A stretch of DNA of 64,000 bases from an uncultured Prochlorococcus sp. (GCA_902596585.1 CACJUL010000004.1:1-64000); one strand, 5' to 3'. Positions 1 through 9,596 are shown, numbered from the stretch's first letter. The notes: a model not told the origin generated them from the sequence alone. Made by a program: numbers and translations.

Positions 1-1240
1 TGTTAATTGGAGCACCAATTAAAAACCAATCAAAAAAAATATTTAATAGTATCCCTGCAAATGACAACTTGAAGGGGAATTTTGTTTTTTCTATTGAATA
101 GTAAGTTCTTACTAATAAATCTCTATAAAGGTAAAATGGTATGCCAACTGCATAAGTAATTAATATATTCTTCACTTTTAAAGTTGCTGAATAATCAAAA
201 GCTCCTCTTTGAAAAACTAACTGCACAATTTGGTTATTGAATGTTACAAAAAATCCAGTTAGAAAAATAGTTGTCAAGAAACAGTACTCTATTCCTGAGA
301 TTAACTTTTTTTGGAGTCCTCTGCTGTCTTTACAACTTCTCAATTTAGAAAATTTTGGAAGTAATGGCAAAATTAAAGAGTTAGATAATATCCCTAGTGG
401 CGCTTGTATGAGAAAGTTTCCGTAAGCCAGCCCTGATGCTGCTCCTTGAAAACTGGAAGCGAAAAACATATCAATAAAAACATTGATTTGACCTAGACCA
501 GATGAAATAGATGCTGGAATAATTAGTTTGAAAATTCTTCTCTCTTCATTTTTAAAAAATTGGAAGGTTGACTCCAATCTAAATAGACCTATTTTATTTA
601 TTTCCCAAATTTGAACAATAAATTGAATCACAGTTCCTGTCAAAGTTGCAAAAGCTAGTAATCCGGTATAAGTAAGAAAATTTGAAGTTGTATTTTCTTG
701 GTTGAAAATCCAACTAAATGAGATAAAAAAAATAGTAGTTACGCTTGTTATGGCGGGACTTACACTTGATAAAAAGAATTTTCGTCTGGAATTTAGGGCG
801 CCAAAGCTTAAACCTATGAAGCCAGATAAAGGGATACAGGGTGTAAGAATTCTTAGTTGGTAAGTGGCAATAGATTTAGCTTCGTTGCTTAAATTGGGTG
901 CCAATAAATCAATTAATAAACTTGAATTAAAGTAAATTAATAACGCTAAAAAGAATAATAATATTGAAAGTTTGATGCTGACTTGAGTTAGAACAATCCC
1001 CCCCTTTTTTTTGTTAAGGGGAGTAAGAACTGCAACAATCGCATTATGTAAAGGCCCATTAATCCCGCCAATGATTATGAGCAAAAAGCCTGGAATTATA
1101 TAGGCATAATTAAATGCGTCATATGTTATTCCAACCCCAAAGGCAGCAGCTATAAATATTTGTCTTATACATCCAGCCAATTTACTTAGACTAGTGCCAA
1201 ATGAAATTGAAAAAACACTATTTTTTAAAAATGAATGCAT
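1..1240 (-). CDS. murJ: Lipid II flippase MurJ (MviN family), 3' end cut by window edge
   Basis: Reading the minus strand from ATG at 1240 gives about 413 codons without a stop, running off the window start, so the C-terminal part (family about 530 residues) is missing. The protein opens MHSFLKNSVFSISFGTSLSK and continues as a chain of hydrophobic helices, with the GGINGPLHNAIVAVLTP stretch typical of MurJ/MviN in the MOP exporter superfamily. MurJ flips the lipid-linked peptidoglycan precursor lipid II across the plasma membrane. It is divergent from sfsA with a 70-bp gap. Family assignment is from recognised sequence features; transport itself is inferred. Confidence 0.9.
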   Translation of the reverse strand, partial: MHSFLKNSVFSISFGTSLSKLAGCIRQIFIAAAFGVGITYDAFNYAYIIPGFLLIIIGGINGPLHNAIVAVLTPLNKKKGGIVLTQVSIKLSILLFFLALLIYFNSSLLIDLLAPNLSNEAKSIATYQLRILTPCIPLSGFIGLSFGALNSRRKFFLSSVSPAITSVTTIFFISFSWIFNQENTTSNFLTYTGLLAFATLTGTVIQFIVQIWEINKIGLFRLESTFQFFKNEERRIFKLIIPASISSGLGQINVFIDMFFASSFQGAASGLAYGNFLIQAPLGILSNSLILPLLPKFSKLRSCKDSRGLQKKLISGIEYCFLTTIFLTGFFVTFNNQIVQLVFQRGAFDYSATLKVKNILITYAVGIPFYLYRDLLVRTYYSIEKTKFPFKLSFAGILLNIFFDWFLIGAPIN

Positions 1241-1310
1241 TTGGCTTTATCTAAAATTTTCAAGGAGACCAAGTCTCAATTATATTTGATTTTTAACTAA
1301 CTACATATTT

Positions 1311-2051
1311 ATGAATGATCGGATAATTGAATTTGATCCATTAATTGAGGGGGTTTTAATTAAAAGGTATAAAAGGTTTCTTGCAGATATAAAGTTAGAG
1401 ACTGGAGAGGTAGTAACTGCTCATTGTGCTAATACAGGGCCAATGAAGGGACTTTTGACCGAAAGTGCAAAAGTAAGAATAAGTGTTTCCTCCTCTCCAA
1501 AAAGAAAATTACCTTTCACTTGGGAACAAGTATGCGTTTTAAATGCCAAAAATGAGGAGGTTTGGGTGGGAATTAATACTTTATTTGCAAATAAGCTTAT
1601 CAAAAAGGTTATTGAGAAAAATCTGCTAAAGGAAATAATTGGAGAAATAGAGACAATTTCATCTGAAGTTCCGTACGGGAAAGATAAAAAAAGCAGAATT
1701 GACTTTTTTTTAACTCCTAAATCTTCAAATCCTGATAATCGTAACATTTACATCGAGGTAAAAAATACTACCTGGATTAAAAAAAATGTCGCTCTATTCC
1801 CTGACACAGTAACGAAAAGAGGACAAAAACACCTCATAGAATTAAAGGAATTAATTCCCGAAAGTAAAAGTATTCTATTGCCTTGTATTGCTCGAAATGA
1901 TGCTGATTTTTTTACTTCTGGAGATGATGCAGATCCCTTGTATGGCAAGCTATTTAGAGAATCTTGCAGTGTAGGTATGATAACTATCCCTTGTTCCTTT
2001 AAATTTCATAAAGACCACGTATCATGGAATGGATTTAAACCTTTGAAATAA
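1311..2051 (+). CDS. sfsA: SfsA family DNA-binding / nuclease-like protein
   Basis: This 246-residue protein has the usual SfsA length and hallmark segments: HCANTGPM near residues 38-45 and SRIDFFL followed by IEVKNTTW near 128-155. D131, E149 and K151 fit a PD-(D/E)XK-like nuclease core behind an N-terminal OB-like domain. In E. coli sfsA was named sugar fermentation stimulation protein, but the biochemical role is not settled and sugar fermentation is unlikely to be its job in an obligate phototroph. It stands alone, divergent from murJ. The ATG at 1311 is the natural start because homologs begin with a similar IEFDPLIEG segment. Confidence 0.9.
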   Translation: MNDRIIEFDPLIEGVLIKRYKRFLADIKLETGEVVTAHCANTGPMKGLLTESAKVRISVSSSPKRKLPFTWEQVCVLNAKNEEVWVGINTLFANKLIKKVIEKNLLKEIIGEIETISSEVPYGKDKKSRIDFFLTPKSSNPDNRNIYIEVKNTTWIKKNVALFPDTVTKRGQKHLIELKELIPESKSILLPCIARNDADFFTSGDDADPLYGKLFRESCSVGMITIPCSFKFHKDHVSWNGFKPLK

Positions 2052-2135
2052 GCAAAAAGCTAGATATTTTGAAATCCAAAAAAAAATAATTTTTTAATTT
2101 AACAAACAATTTTTTAGTACGCAACTATAAAATTG

Positions 2136-2149
2136 GTATCAACAGCTAC
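2136..2149 (+). promoter_or_regulatory. NtcA-binding box upstream of amt
   Basis: The sequence GTA-TCAACAGC-TAC is a perfect match to the cyanobacterial NtcA consensus GTA-N8-TAC. A TANNNT-type -10 element (TAAATT, 2173-2178) lies 23 nt downstream, the spacing of NtcA-activated class II promoters, and the amt start codon follows at 2233. NtcA, a CRP-family regulator responding to 2-oxoglutarate, is known to activate ammonium transporter genes under nitrogen limitation. The site and spacing are seen directly; activation is inferred. Confidence 0.75.
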
Positions 2150-2232
2150 TAGACACTGATAAGTTTTTTGAATAAATTTAAATTTGAAAGGAAACAGCAC
2201 AAACTGTTTTTTTGCAGATCTAATTTTTTTTT

Positions 2233-3693
2233 ATGACCACTGCTTTGCAAACGCCTCAAAGGCGCTCTAGGTCCAAGTTACAGGATGCAAGTCTTGTTAA
2301 CGGACCTATGCTCCTTTTGAGGAGTATTCGAGGATTTAGTTCAAACCGCTCTATGTTGTGGCTTGCAACTGTTCCTTTAGCTTTGTTTGGTTTAGGTATT
2401 TTTAATCTTTCAGCTCACGCAGCTGATTTACCTGAGTTGAATGCAGCTTTTCTTGCTAACAATTTATGGCTTTTGATCGCTACTATCCTAGTGATCTTTA
2501 TGAACGCTGGTTTCGCTATGGTTGAAGCAGGTATGTGCCGTTCTAAGAACGCAGTAAACATCCTTGCTAAAAACCTATTCGTATTTGCTTTAGCTGTAAC
2601 CTCTTACTGGTTTATTGGCTATTCATTAATGTACGGAGGAAGTGTTGCTGACGGATGGCTTTATTTTGGAGGCTTATTTTTCGATCCAACAGTTACTGCA
2701 GATATGGTAACTGATGCTGGATTAGTCCCAACAGTTGATTTCTTGTTCCAGTCTGCATTTGCAGGAACTGCAGCAACTATCGTATCCGGTCTTGTTGCTG
2801 AAAGAGTTAAATTTGGAGAATTTGTTGTTTTTGCCATTGTATTAACTGCATTTATATATCCAATTGCTGGTAGCTGGAAATGGAATGGTGGTTGGCTTGA
2901 TTCTTTAGGTTTTGTCGATTTTGCTGGTTCTTCAATTGTTCACTCAGTTGGAGCATGGGCAGGTCTTGTAGGAGCTATGCTTCTTGGACCAAGAATTGGT
3001 AAATACTCTGATGGCAAACCACAAGCTATGCCAGGACATAATATGGCTATAGCTACTTTAGGTGCATTAGTTCTATGGATAGGTTGGTATGGATTTAACC
3101 CTGGTTCCCAACTTGCTATGGATCAATGGGTTCCATATGTTGCTGTAACAACTACTTTAGCAGCAGCAGCTGGAGCCATTGGGGCAACTATTGTATCAAC
3201 ATTAACTTCTGGTAAGCCTGATCTTACAATGATTATTAACGGAATCCTTGCTGGTTTGGTTAGTATCACTGCCGGTTGTGGTGACATGACTCTTGCTGGA
3301 GCCTGGTTCGCAGGACTAGTAGGTGGAATTATTGTTGTATTTTCTGTTGCGGCTCTTGATGCCGCTGAGATCGATGATCCTGTAGGAGCATTCTCTGTTC
3401 ACGGAGTTTGTGGTGTATGGGGTACTTTAGTTATCGGTCTTTGGGGTACAGCTGTACAAGGTGATGGAGCAGGTATGGGATTGTTCAACGGTGGAGGAAT
3501 TAGCCTTCTTCTTGTTCAAGCCCTTGGTGCCGCAGCTTATGCTATCTGGACACTCGTTACTTGCTGGATTGCTTGGTCTGTAATCGGCGGATTATTCGGA
3601 GGCATCCGAGTATCTGAAGAGGAAGAGACTCAAGGCTTAGATATAGGAGAGCATGGAATGGAGGCATATCCAGACTTTGCATCTGCTAAATAA
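2233..3693 (+). CDS. amt: Ammonium transporter Amt
   Basis: A 486-residue Amt/MEP/Rh family channel that brings ammonium into the cell across the plasma membrane. Residues 1-63 form an extended N-terminus with a hydrophobic segment ending LSAHAA, probably a cleaved signal peptide, and about 11 membrane helices follow. The twin pore histidines are recognisable: H237 in SSIVHSVGAWAG and H390 in FSVHGVCGVWG. The gene is monocistronic, with an NtcA box and -10 upstream and a strong terminator downstream. Its codons are more regular and GC-richer than its neighbours', as expected of a highly expressed gene; in Prochlorococcus ammonium is a main nitrogen source. Confidence 0.97.
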   Translation: MTTALQTPQRRSRSKLQDASLVNGPMLLLRSIRGFSSNRSMLWLATVPLALFGLGIFNLSAHAADLPELNAAFLANNLWLLIATILVIFMNAGFAMVEAGMCRSKNAVNILAKNLFVFALAVTSYWFIGYSLMYGGSVADGWLYFGGLFFDPTVTADMVTDAGLVPTVDFLFQSAFAGTAATIVSGLVAERVKFGEFVVFAIVLTAFIYPIAGSWKWNGGWLDSLGFVDFAGSSIVHSVGAWAGLVGAMLLGPRIGKYSDGKPQAMPGHNMAIATLGALVLWIGWYGFNPGSQLAMDQWVPYVAVTTTLAAAAGAIGATIVSTLTSGKPDLTMIINGILAGLVSITAGCGDMTLAGAWFAGLVGGIIVVFSVAALDAAEIDDPVGAFSVHGVCGVWGTLVIGLWGTAVQGDGAGMGLFNGGGISLLLVQALGAAAYAIWTLVTCWIAWSVIGGLFGGIRVSEEEETQGLDIGEHGMEAYPDFASAK

Positions 3694-3714
3694 TCTAAAC
3701 TAAAACTTAATTTA

Positions 3715-3747
3715 AGAAACCTGACTTATGTCAGGTTTCTTTTTTTT
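3715..3747 (+). terminator. Rho-independent terminator of amt
   Basis: A perfect 11-bp stem (AGAAACCTGAC / GTCAGGTTTCT) closes a TTAT loop and is followed by a run of T. It lies 22 nt after the amt stop codon and 36 nt before ispH, so it isolates amt from the next gene. Confidence 0.93.
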
Positions 3748-3782
3748 ATTAAAAACTATTGAAAATGTTGTAATATCAAAAG

Positions 3783-4979
3783 ATGGACACCCAAGCTTTT
3801 AGAAGATCCCTTCATCACTCTGATAGATATAACAGAAGAGGTTTCGATTCTCCAACAAAAAGAGCACAAGCTTTAGAAGAAGCTTACCAAAGTGATTTGA
3901 TAAGTTCTATAAGAGATAATGGTTTTACTTATAAAAAGGGTCGACTAAACATCAAGTTAGCCCAAGCCTTTGGCTTTTGTTGGGGAGTTGAAAGAGCTGT
4001 GGCAATGGCCTATGAGACAAGAAGACATTACCCTAATGAGAATATTTGGATAACTAACGAAATAATTCATAACCCCTCAGTTAATGATCATTTAAGAAAA
4101 ATGAATGTAAAATTCATTTCTGCCAAAAATGGAATAAAAGATTTTTCGTTAGTTTCAAATGGGGATGTGGTTATACTGCCTGCATTTGGCGCTACTGTGC
4201 AAGAAATGAAACTCCTTCATGAGAAAGGATGTCACATTATAGATACTACTTGTCCTTGGGTTTCAAAGGTTTGGCATACTGTTGAGAAGCATAAAAAACA
4301 TGTTTTCACATCCATAATCCATGGAAAATTTAAGCATGAGGAGACTCTTGCTACTAGCTCATTTGCAGGAAAGTATTTAGTTGTTCTTGATTTAGAAGAA
4401 GCAAATTATGTATCTGACTATATTCTGGGTAGAGGAAACAGAAATGAGTTTATTAATAAATTTGCTAAAGCTTGTTCTAACGGATTCGATCCTGATAAAG
4501 ATTTAGATAGAGTAGGAGTTGCTAATCAGACAACTATGCTCAAAAGCGAGACTGAGGAAATTGGAAAAGTTTTTGAACAAACGATGTTAAGAAAATTTGG
4601 ACCACAGAATCTAAATAGTCACTTTTTAGCGTTTAATACAATTTGTGATGCAACTGAAGAAAGACAAGATGCAATGTTTTCATTGGTAGATGAAGATCTT
4701 GATATTCTTGTTGTTATAGGAGGATTCAATTCTTCAAATACTACGCATTTACAAGAAATTGCCATTACTAAGAACATTGCTTCCTTTCATATAGACACAC
4801 CTGAGAGGATTTCAGTTAAAGAAAACTCAATATTACATAAACCATTAGGATCAGACTTAAAACTGAAAACTAATTTTTTACCGAGTGGAAATATTAATGT
4901 TGGAATTACTTCAGGTGCATCTACTCCTGACAAGGTTGTTGCTGACGTTATTGAGAAGTTAATAGACATAGCCGCTTAA
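3783..4979 (+). CDS. ispH: 4-hydroxy-3-methylbut-2-enyl diphosphate reductase IspH (LytB)
   Basis: This iron-sulfur enzyme makes IPP and DMAPP in the last step of the MEP isoprenoid pathway, feeding carotenoids, the phytyl tail of chlorophyll and quinones. The 398-residue length is the long cyanobacterial/plant type with an N-terminal extension of about 55 residues. The three cluster cysteines are C66 (AFGFCWGVE), C157 ([11 protein letters not shown]) and C288 ([11 protein letters not shown]). The TNEIIHNP and TSGASTPD motifs are also present. It sits alone between the amt terminator and a DoxX gene. Confidence 0.96.
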   Translation: MDTQAFRRSLHHSDRYNRRGFDSPTKRAQALEEAYQSDLISSIRDNGFTYKKGRLNIKLAQAFGFCWGVERAVAMAYETRRHYPNENIWITNEIIHNPSVNDHLRKMNVKFISAKNGIKDFSLVSNGDVVILPAFGATVQEMKLLHEKGCHIIDTTCPWVSKVWHTVEKHKKHVFTSIIHGKFKHEETLATSSFAGKYLVVLDLEEANYVSDYILGRGNRNEFINKFAKACSNGFDPDKDLDRVGVANQTTMLKSETEEIGKVFEQTMLRKFGPQNLNSHFLAFNTICDATEERQDAMFSLVDEDLDILVVIGGFNSSNTTHLQEIAITKNIASFHIDTPERISVKENSILHKPLGSDLKLKTNFLPSGNINVGITSGASTPDKVVADVIEKLIDIAA

Positions 4980-5083
4980 ATTTGAAATATTATTTAGATA
5001 ATTACTTAGTTTTTTTAAATTATTAATCAGATATTTACTAAAGATCTACTTTATTAACTAGAATAATGAAAAATTTATGAAGT

Positions 5084-5641
5084 ATGGAAGACAAAACGCA
5101 GGCAAATCCGGTTGAAGAAGCCACTATAAATAGAACTAAAGCTCCTCAAAAAGTTGAAGTTGTTGTTGCTAATTCATCTTCAGGAGAAGAGGTGAATATA
5201 CTTGGGGAACTATCTATCTTTGTCTTAAGAATTGGTTTTTGTGCCTTGATGATTCATCATGGTCTAGAGAAACTGCAAGATCCACAAGGTTTTGCTGAGT
5301 TTGTAGTTGGTAAATACTTCCCCTTTTTGCCAGGAGATCCTGTTATTTGGACATTTGGAGCAGCTATTACTCAATTAGTTTGTCCATTAGGGCTGGCTAT
5401 AGGGATTTTTGCAAGGCTTTCTTCTCTTGGTTTATTTTCAACGATGGCATTTGCTGTTTATTTTCATCTCCTAGATACTGGATTGGAAGGGTTTCCTCTT
5501 GCAGTAGTTGAAGGTCATAATTATGCTTTTGAATTGTCTTTCATATATGGTGCTATTTCTCTTTACTTTCTATGCGCAGGACCAGGTAAACTCTCTTTAT
5601 TTAGAAAGACTAACAAAATTACTTACTATCCTAAATCTTAA
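5084..5641 (+). CDS. DoxX family membrane protein
   Basis: A 185-residue protein with a polar N-terminal tail of about 45 residues followed by four hydrophobic helices. The LRIGFCALMIHHGLEKLQDPQGFAEFV region and the FARLSSLGLFSTMAFAVYFHLL region are typical of the DoxX/DoxD family. The molecular role of DoxX proteins is poorly defined; some are linked to redox homeostasis. It converges on purH with only 4 bp between stop codons. No partner gene is evident. Confidence 0.8.
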   Translation: MEDKTQANPVEEATINRTKAPQKVEVVVANSSSGEEVNILGELSIFVLRIGFCALMIHHGLEKLQDPQGFAEFVVGKYFPFLPGDPVIWTFGAAITQLVCPLGLAIGIFARLSSLGLFSTMAFAVYFHLLDTGLEGFPLAVVEGHNYAFELSFIYGAISLYFLCAGPGKLSLFRKTNKITYYPKS

Positions 5642-5645
5642 CTAC

Positions 5646-7199
5646 TCAATGCAGAAAATGTCTTTTTTGAGTAAATACCATTGAGATACCTTTTGAATTA
5701 CACATTTCAATACTTTCTTGGTCTCTTAAGCTTCCTCCTGGTTGGATAATAGCTTTGATTCCAAACTCATTTGCAAGTTCCACAGTATCTGCAAATGGGA
5801 AAAATCCATCACTAGCTAATACAGCCTCAGAACATAACTCTCCAGCTTCTTGTAATGCAATTTTTGCGGCTCCAACTCTATTCATTTGTCCAGCTCCAAT
5901 TCCAATTGTTTTTTGATCTTTTGCAATAACAATCGCATTTGATTTCACATGCTTACAAATTTTCCATGCAAAATTTAGATCCAAGTTCATTTTTTTACTC
6001 GGAATTTTTTCAGTTACTGAAATCCAACTTCCAGTTTTTTGTTCACTATCGTCAGTATCTTGAACAAGTAAGCCCCCCATTATTGATTTTGAAGAGGTTT
6101 GGTTCTTTTTTGTAAGTTTATCTTTTGAAAACTTTAAAATTCTTAAATTCTTTTTGATTTTTAAAATTTCTAAAGCTTCTCCATCAAAAGACGGAGCAAC
6201 TACACATTCTAAGAAAATATCTTTAAGATTAATCGCTGTTTCTCTATCTACATTTGAATTAAAAGCAACTATTCCTCCAAATGCACTAACTGAGTCGCAT
6301 TTCAAAGCGTTTAAAAAGGCTTTAGATGATGAATTACTAAGAGAAGCACCACAAGGGTTATTATGTTTTAGGATGACTGAAGCAAACTTGTTTGTTGTGG
6401 GTTCATCCTTTACTTCATAGCCAAATTCTAAAACTGTTGAAAGGGCTGACTCAAGATCTAATAGATTGTTGTAACTTAACTCTTTACCTTGTAGTTGTTC
6501 TGCTGAGTTCCATCCAATATTACTTAAACCGTACCAAGAAGCCTTTTGATGAGGGTTCTCGCCGTATCTTAAAGTTTTGATTAATGGATAAGATTCAATA
6601 TGTTTTGAAGATTGTAAACCTCTTTCTTTACTTATCCAACTTGATATTGCGGCGTCATAGTCAGATGTATGTTGAAAAGCTTCAAGGGCTAATTTTGCTC
6701 TATATGAATCCTTCAATTCCCCTTTTTTACTCTCATCAATAAATTCTTTATATTGACTAGGATCTACTAAAACGGAAACATCTTTGTGATTTTTCGCTGC
6801 AGAACGAATCATTGATGGCCCCCCGATATCTATATTTTCAATAGCATCTTCCCATTGAGACCCTTTTTCAATAGTTTTCTTGAAAGGATATAGATTCACA
6901 ACTACTAAGTCAATTAGTTCTAGGTCATTAGTTTCAATGTCTTTTTTATGTTCCTCGTCAGCTCTTTTGGCTAAAATTCCTCCGTGGATTTTTGGATGTA
7001 GAGTTTTAACTCTTCCTCCAAGAATTTCTGGAGAATTAGTAAAATCTGCAATTTTGATGACTGGAATATTTGCGTCTATTAAATGTTTAGCAGTTCCTCC
7101 ACTTGATAAAATTTTATAATTAAATTTTTCTACCAATTCTTTACAAAATGGGATTATATTTTTTTTATCAGAGACACTAACTAAGGCAAATGATGACAT
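5646..7199 (-). CDS. purH: Bifunctional AICAR transformylase / IMP cyclohydrolase PurH
   Basis: PurH carries out the last two steps of IMP synthesis: formyl transfer from 10-formyl-THF to AICAR, then ring closure. The 517-residue length is normal. The N-terminal MGS-like cyclohydrolase domain contains ALVSVSDKKNIIPFCKEL, LSSGGTAKHL and GGRVKTLHPKIHGGILA. The C-terminal transformylase domain contains LRYGENPHQKAS, the KHNNPCG motif and DGFFPFADTVELA. Divergent from the downstream esterase with a 33-bp gap. Confidence 0.97.
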   Translation of the reverse strand: MSSFALVSVSDKKNIIPFCKELVEKFNYKILSSGGTAKHLIDANIPVIKIADFTNSPEILGGRVKTLHPKIHGGILAKRADEEHKKDIETNDLELIDLVVVNLYPFKKTIEKGSQWEDAIENIDIGGPSMIRSAAKNHKDVSVLVDPSQYKEFIDESKKGELKDSYRAKLALEAFQHTSDYDAAISSWISKERGLQSSKHIESYPLIKTLRYGENPHQKASWYGLSNIGWNSAEQLQGKELSYNNLLDLESALSTVLEFGYEVKDEPTTNKFASVILKHNNPCGASLSNSSSKAFLNALKCDSVSAFGGIVAFNSNVDRETAINLKDIFLECVVAPSFDGEALEILKIKKNLRILKFSKDKLTKKNQTSSKSIMGGLLVQDTDDSEQKTGSWISVTEKIPSKKMNLDLNFAWKICKHVKSNAIVIAKDQKTIGIGAGQMNRVGAAKIALQEAGELCSEAVLASDGFFPFADTVELANEFGIKAIIQPGGSLRDQESIEMCNSKGISMVFTQKRHFLH

Positions 7200-7232
7200 T
7201 ATTGGAAAGATTGCTTACTTAAGAATATAAAC

Positions 7233-7850
7233 ATGAAATACGATATCAATCACGAATTTGTCTCGATTAGCTCTCAAAATGCTACTCATAGAATTATCTT
7301 AATACATGGTTGGGGAGCGGATGCAGATGATCTTTTAATACTCGGAAAGGAGATAACAGAAAAATTGAATTTTGATTTTGAGGTAATTTCTTTAAGGGCT
7401 CCTGGATTACATCCAAGTGGGCAGGGAAGACAGTGGTATGGATTATACCCACATGATTGGAATGGGGCTGAAGTTGAAGTAAATAAACTCTCTATTACAT
7501 TAAAAAAGTTTGATACCAATCAAATATCTCTTAAAAAAACAATTTTGTTAGGTTTCTCTCAAGGTGCAGCTATGGCAATCGATGCTGGATTTAAGTTAAA
7601 TCTAGGACTAATAGTTGCTTGTAGTGGTTATCCTCACCCAAACTGGCTTCCAGGAGAGGAATGCTCACCATTGATTGTAAGTCATGGCATCTTTGATGAT
7701 GTGGTACCTATTGGAGCATCTAGGATTATTTATGAAAAAGTTAAAAGTAAATCTTCTAAATTTTGCCAATTCATAGAATTTGATGGTTTTCATCAAATTG
7801 ATTCAAATTTAATTAATGTGATAAGTTCACAGATGAATAATATCTTTTAA
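7233..7850 (+). CDS. Alpha/beta hydrolase, phospholipase/carboxylesterase family
   Basis: A compact 205-residue esterase of the YpfH/acyl-protein-thioesterase type. The oxyanion region is ILIHGWGADADDL (residues 22-34) and the nucleophile is S109 in GFSQGAA. HGIFDDVVP supplies the acid (likely D155), and H187 in FDGFHQI is the catalytic histidine, so the triad looks intact. The substrate is unknown; there is no signal peptide, so it is probably cytosolic. Its 3' end overlaps the convergent DUF3155 gene by 4 nt. Confidence 0.82.
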   Translation: MKYDINHEFVSISSQNATHRIILIHGWGADADDLLILGKEITEKLNFDFEVISLRAPGLHPSGQGRQWYGLYPHDWNGAEVEVNKLSITLKKFDTNQISLKKTILLGFSQGAAMAIDAGFKLNLGLIVACSGYPHPNWLPGEECSPLIVSHGIFDDVVPIGASRIIYEKVKSKSSKFCQFIEFDGFHQIDSNLINVISSQMNNIF

Positions 7851-8215
7851 ACGAAAGCATATTCATATTCTTCAATTTCTTCCCAATCATCTGCAGTAAG
7901 TTCTAGTCCTTCAAATATTTTATCTTCACCAATTCCTTCAACTACATGTTTTAGCGATGGAAATAAAAAGTGATTTTCTTCGGCATATTGTGCGCTAAAA
8001 AGACCTTTTTCACCCCAAAAAAATCTATCAGTGGTATGTTCGTTTCTTCGAACGTTGAAAACTGAAGGCGCAGATAAGGCATTTTCAGCTATAAATCTTC
8101 TTGCAGCTGTAACTGGTTTATGTTTGCCGGTTTCGATATGATATATGGGTACATGTGCCATAACTCTTTGTCCGGCCAATCTTCTTCTGCTAATTCTTTT
8201 TCTTTTTTTTGACAT
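7847..8215 (-). CDS. DUF3155 family protein (conserved in cyanobacteria)
   Basis: A 122-residue protein with a very basic N-terminus (MSKKRKRISRRRLAGQRVM) and an acidic C-terminus (ELTADDWEEIEEYEYAFV). I recognise it as the cyanobacterial DUF3155 family, which has no assigned function. The charged ends suggest nucleic-acid or protein binding, but that is inference. It overlaps the convergent esterase gene by 4 nt and is divergent from the histidine kinase gene across a 244-bp region with predicted hairpins. Confidence 0.8.
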   Translation of the reverse strand: MSKKRKRISRRRLAGQRVMAHVPIYHIETGKHKPVTAARRFIAENALSAPSVFNVRRNEHTTDRFFWGEKGLFSAQYAEENHFLFPSLKHVVEGIGEDKIFEGLELTADDWEEIEEYEYAFV

Positions 8216-8242
8216 TGATTGGTACTCCTGAAATTATTTATG

Positions 8243-8330
8243 AGATTAGTCTTATTTATTTCACTAATCTTATATGAGTGATTTTTGATTCACTCCAAAT
8301 TACATAGAGGACCCATCAACCTCTGATGTA
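8243..8330. other. Cluster of three stem-loops in a divergent intergenic region
   Basis: Three inverted repeats follow one another: AGATTAGT (8243-8250) with ACTAATCT (8263-8270); GAGTGA (8276-8281) with TCACTC (8290-8295); and ACAT-AGAGG (8302-8310) with CCTCT-g-ATGT (8320-8329), the last with a 9-nt loop and one bulged G. No open reading frame explains them. The region could be the leader of the DUF3155 gene, the leader of the kinase gene, or a small RNA; none is proven. Confidence 0.35.
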
Positions 8331-8459
8331 GATTAAAATATGATTAAGCGTTCATATTTAGGCTGGTGAAAATCAGACTTTCTATATCTTAATACTTTTT
8401 TCATATTTTACAAGCCTTTTTCAGATTTTTATAAAAAATTTCCCCAATTTTCATTACTT

Positions 8460-9596
8460 ATGATTCTCTCAAAAAAGTTTGAAGAATTAATCATAAAACA
8501 GCTAGAGAGTTTTGGCTGCTCGATGGGAGTGACTCATTTAGTTATGTATCTAGCTTCGGCTAAACGAGGAACAAAGGCAAATTTTGAAATGATCGGTCAA
8601 TGGCCAAGTATTGATAGACTTCTACTATCAATAGAGGATGATCCTTCTCTAAAAGTTTCTTCTCCTAATAGAAGATGGTATCCCCTTCAAGAAAATGATA
8701 TTCTACTTGGTGTTCTTAGGGTGGAAACTGATTTGAAGGAGGGAAATTGGCCCGTACCTTTAGATTCTAGATTAAAGGCGCTTTCAATATCTTTAGCTAA
8801 ATGCGTTTCTATTGAATTAGAACGTCAAAATAAAAATAAAGAAATCCATTATTTAAAAAATCAAGTTAATGTTATAGTCCATCAACTTAGAAACCCATTG
8901 GCTGCCTTAAGAACATATGCAAAATTACTAATAAAAAGACTTGGTTCAGATAACGATTCAATTGAAATAGTAGAACGTATGCTCATAGAACAAAAACAAA
9001 TTAATCAATATATGGATACTTTTGAAAACTTAAATGAACCCCCTCAACTTCCATTAGAATTAGGAGAGGAAAGATTATTATTACCCCCAAATTTAGATAA
9101 TAAAACTGCAATAACTGTTCAGGGTTTATTGAGGCCAATTTTAGAAAGAGGAGAAGCTAATGCGAAATTAGAAAATAGAGCTTGGACTGAACCTTCTATT
9201 TGGCCAGAATGGACTTTATTACCAGTAAAGGCAAAATATGTTGTAATTGCTGAAATTGTTGCCAATTTACTAGAAAATGCTTTTAAGTATGCTCAAAAAG
9301 ACGCTGAGATTGGAATCGGGATTACGAGTAAAGGGCTTTATGTATTTGATAATGGCAAAAAAATTTTAAAAAATGAAAATGAGAAGATTTTTCAAAAAGG
9401 TTTTAGAGGATCTGCTTCCATGAAAAAGGATGGTACTGGGGTGGGACTTTTTTTGGCGAGGAAGTTAGCACGACAAATTGGGGGAGACCTGAAGTTGCTC
9501 GAAAAAGCTACAATTAAAGATGTTAAAGAATTAAAAAATCTCAAGAAAAAAAATATTTTCTATTTAGAACTTCCTACAAAAGAATTGCATACATGA
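8460..9596 (+). CDS. Soluble sensor histidine kinase, probably Hik2/CSK type
   Basis: A 378-residue kinase without membrane helices. Residues 1-120 form a GAF-like sensor region, the dimerisation/phosphoacceptor segment has H141 in HQLRNPLAAL, and the C-terminal ATPase shows an N box (ANLLENAFKYA), a G1-like DNGK, and a G2 box (GTGVGLFLARKLA). Soluble GAF kinases with HQLRNP and an N-terminal cysteine (here C20 in ESFGCSMG) resemble Hik2 and its chloroplast relative CSK, which respond to plastoquinone redox state or salt. The Hik2 identity is inferred from domain order and the cysteine position. No response regulator gene is adjacent. Converges on cobS with a 23-nt overlap. Confidence 0.85.
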   Translation: MILSKKFEELIIKQLESFGCSMGVTHLVMYLASAKRGTKANFEMIGQWPSIDRLLLSIEDDPSLKVSSPNRRWYPLQENDILLGVLRVETDLKEGNWPVPLDSRLKALSISLAKCVSIELERQNKNKEIHYLKNQVNVIVHQLRNPLAALRTYAKLLIKRLGSDNDSIEIVERMLIEQKQINQYMDTFENLNEPPQLPLELGEERLLLPPNLDNKTAITVQGLLRPILERGEANAKLENRAWTEPSIWPEWTLLPVKAKYVVIAEIVANLLENAFKYAQKDAEIGIGITSKGLYVFDNGKKILKNENEKIFQKGFRGSASMKKDGTGVGLFLARKLARQIGGDLKLLEKATIKDVKELKNLKKKNIFYLELPTKELHT

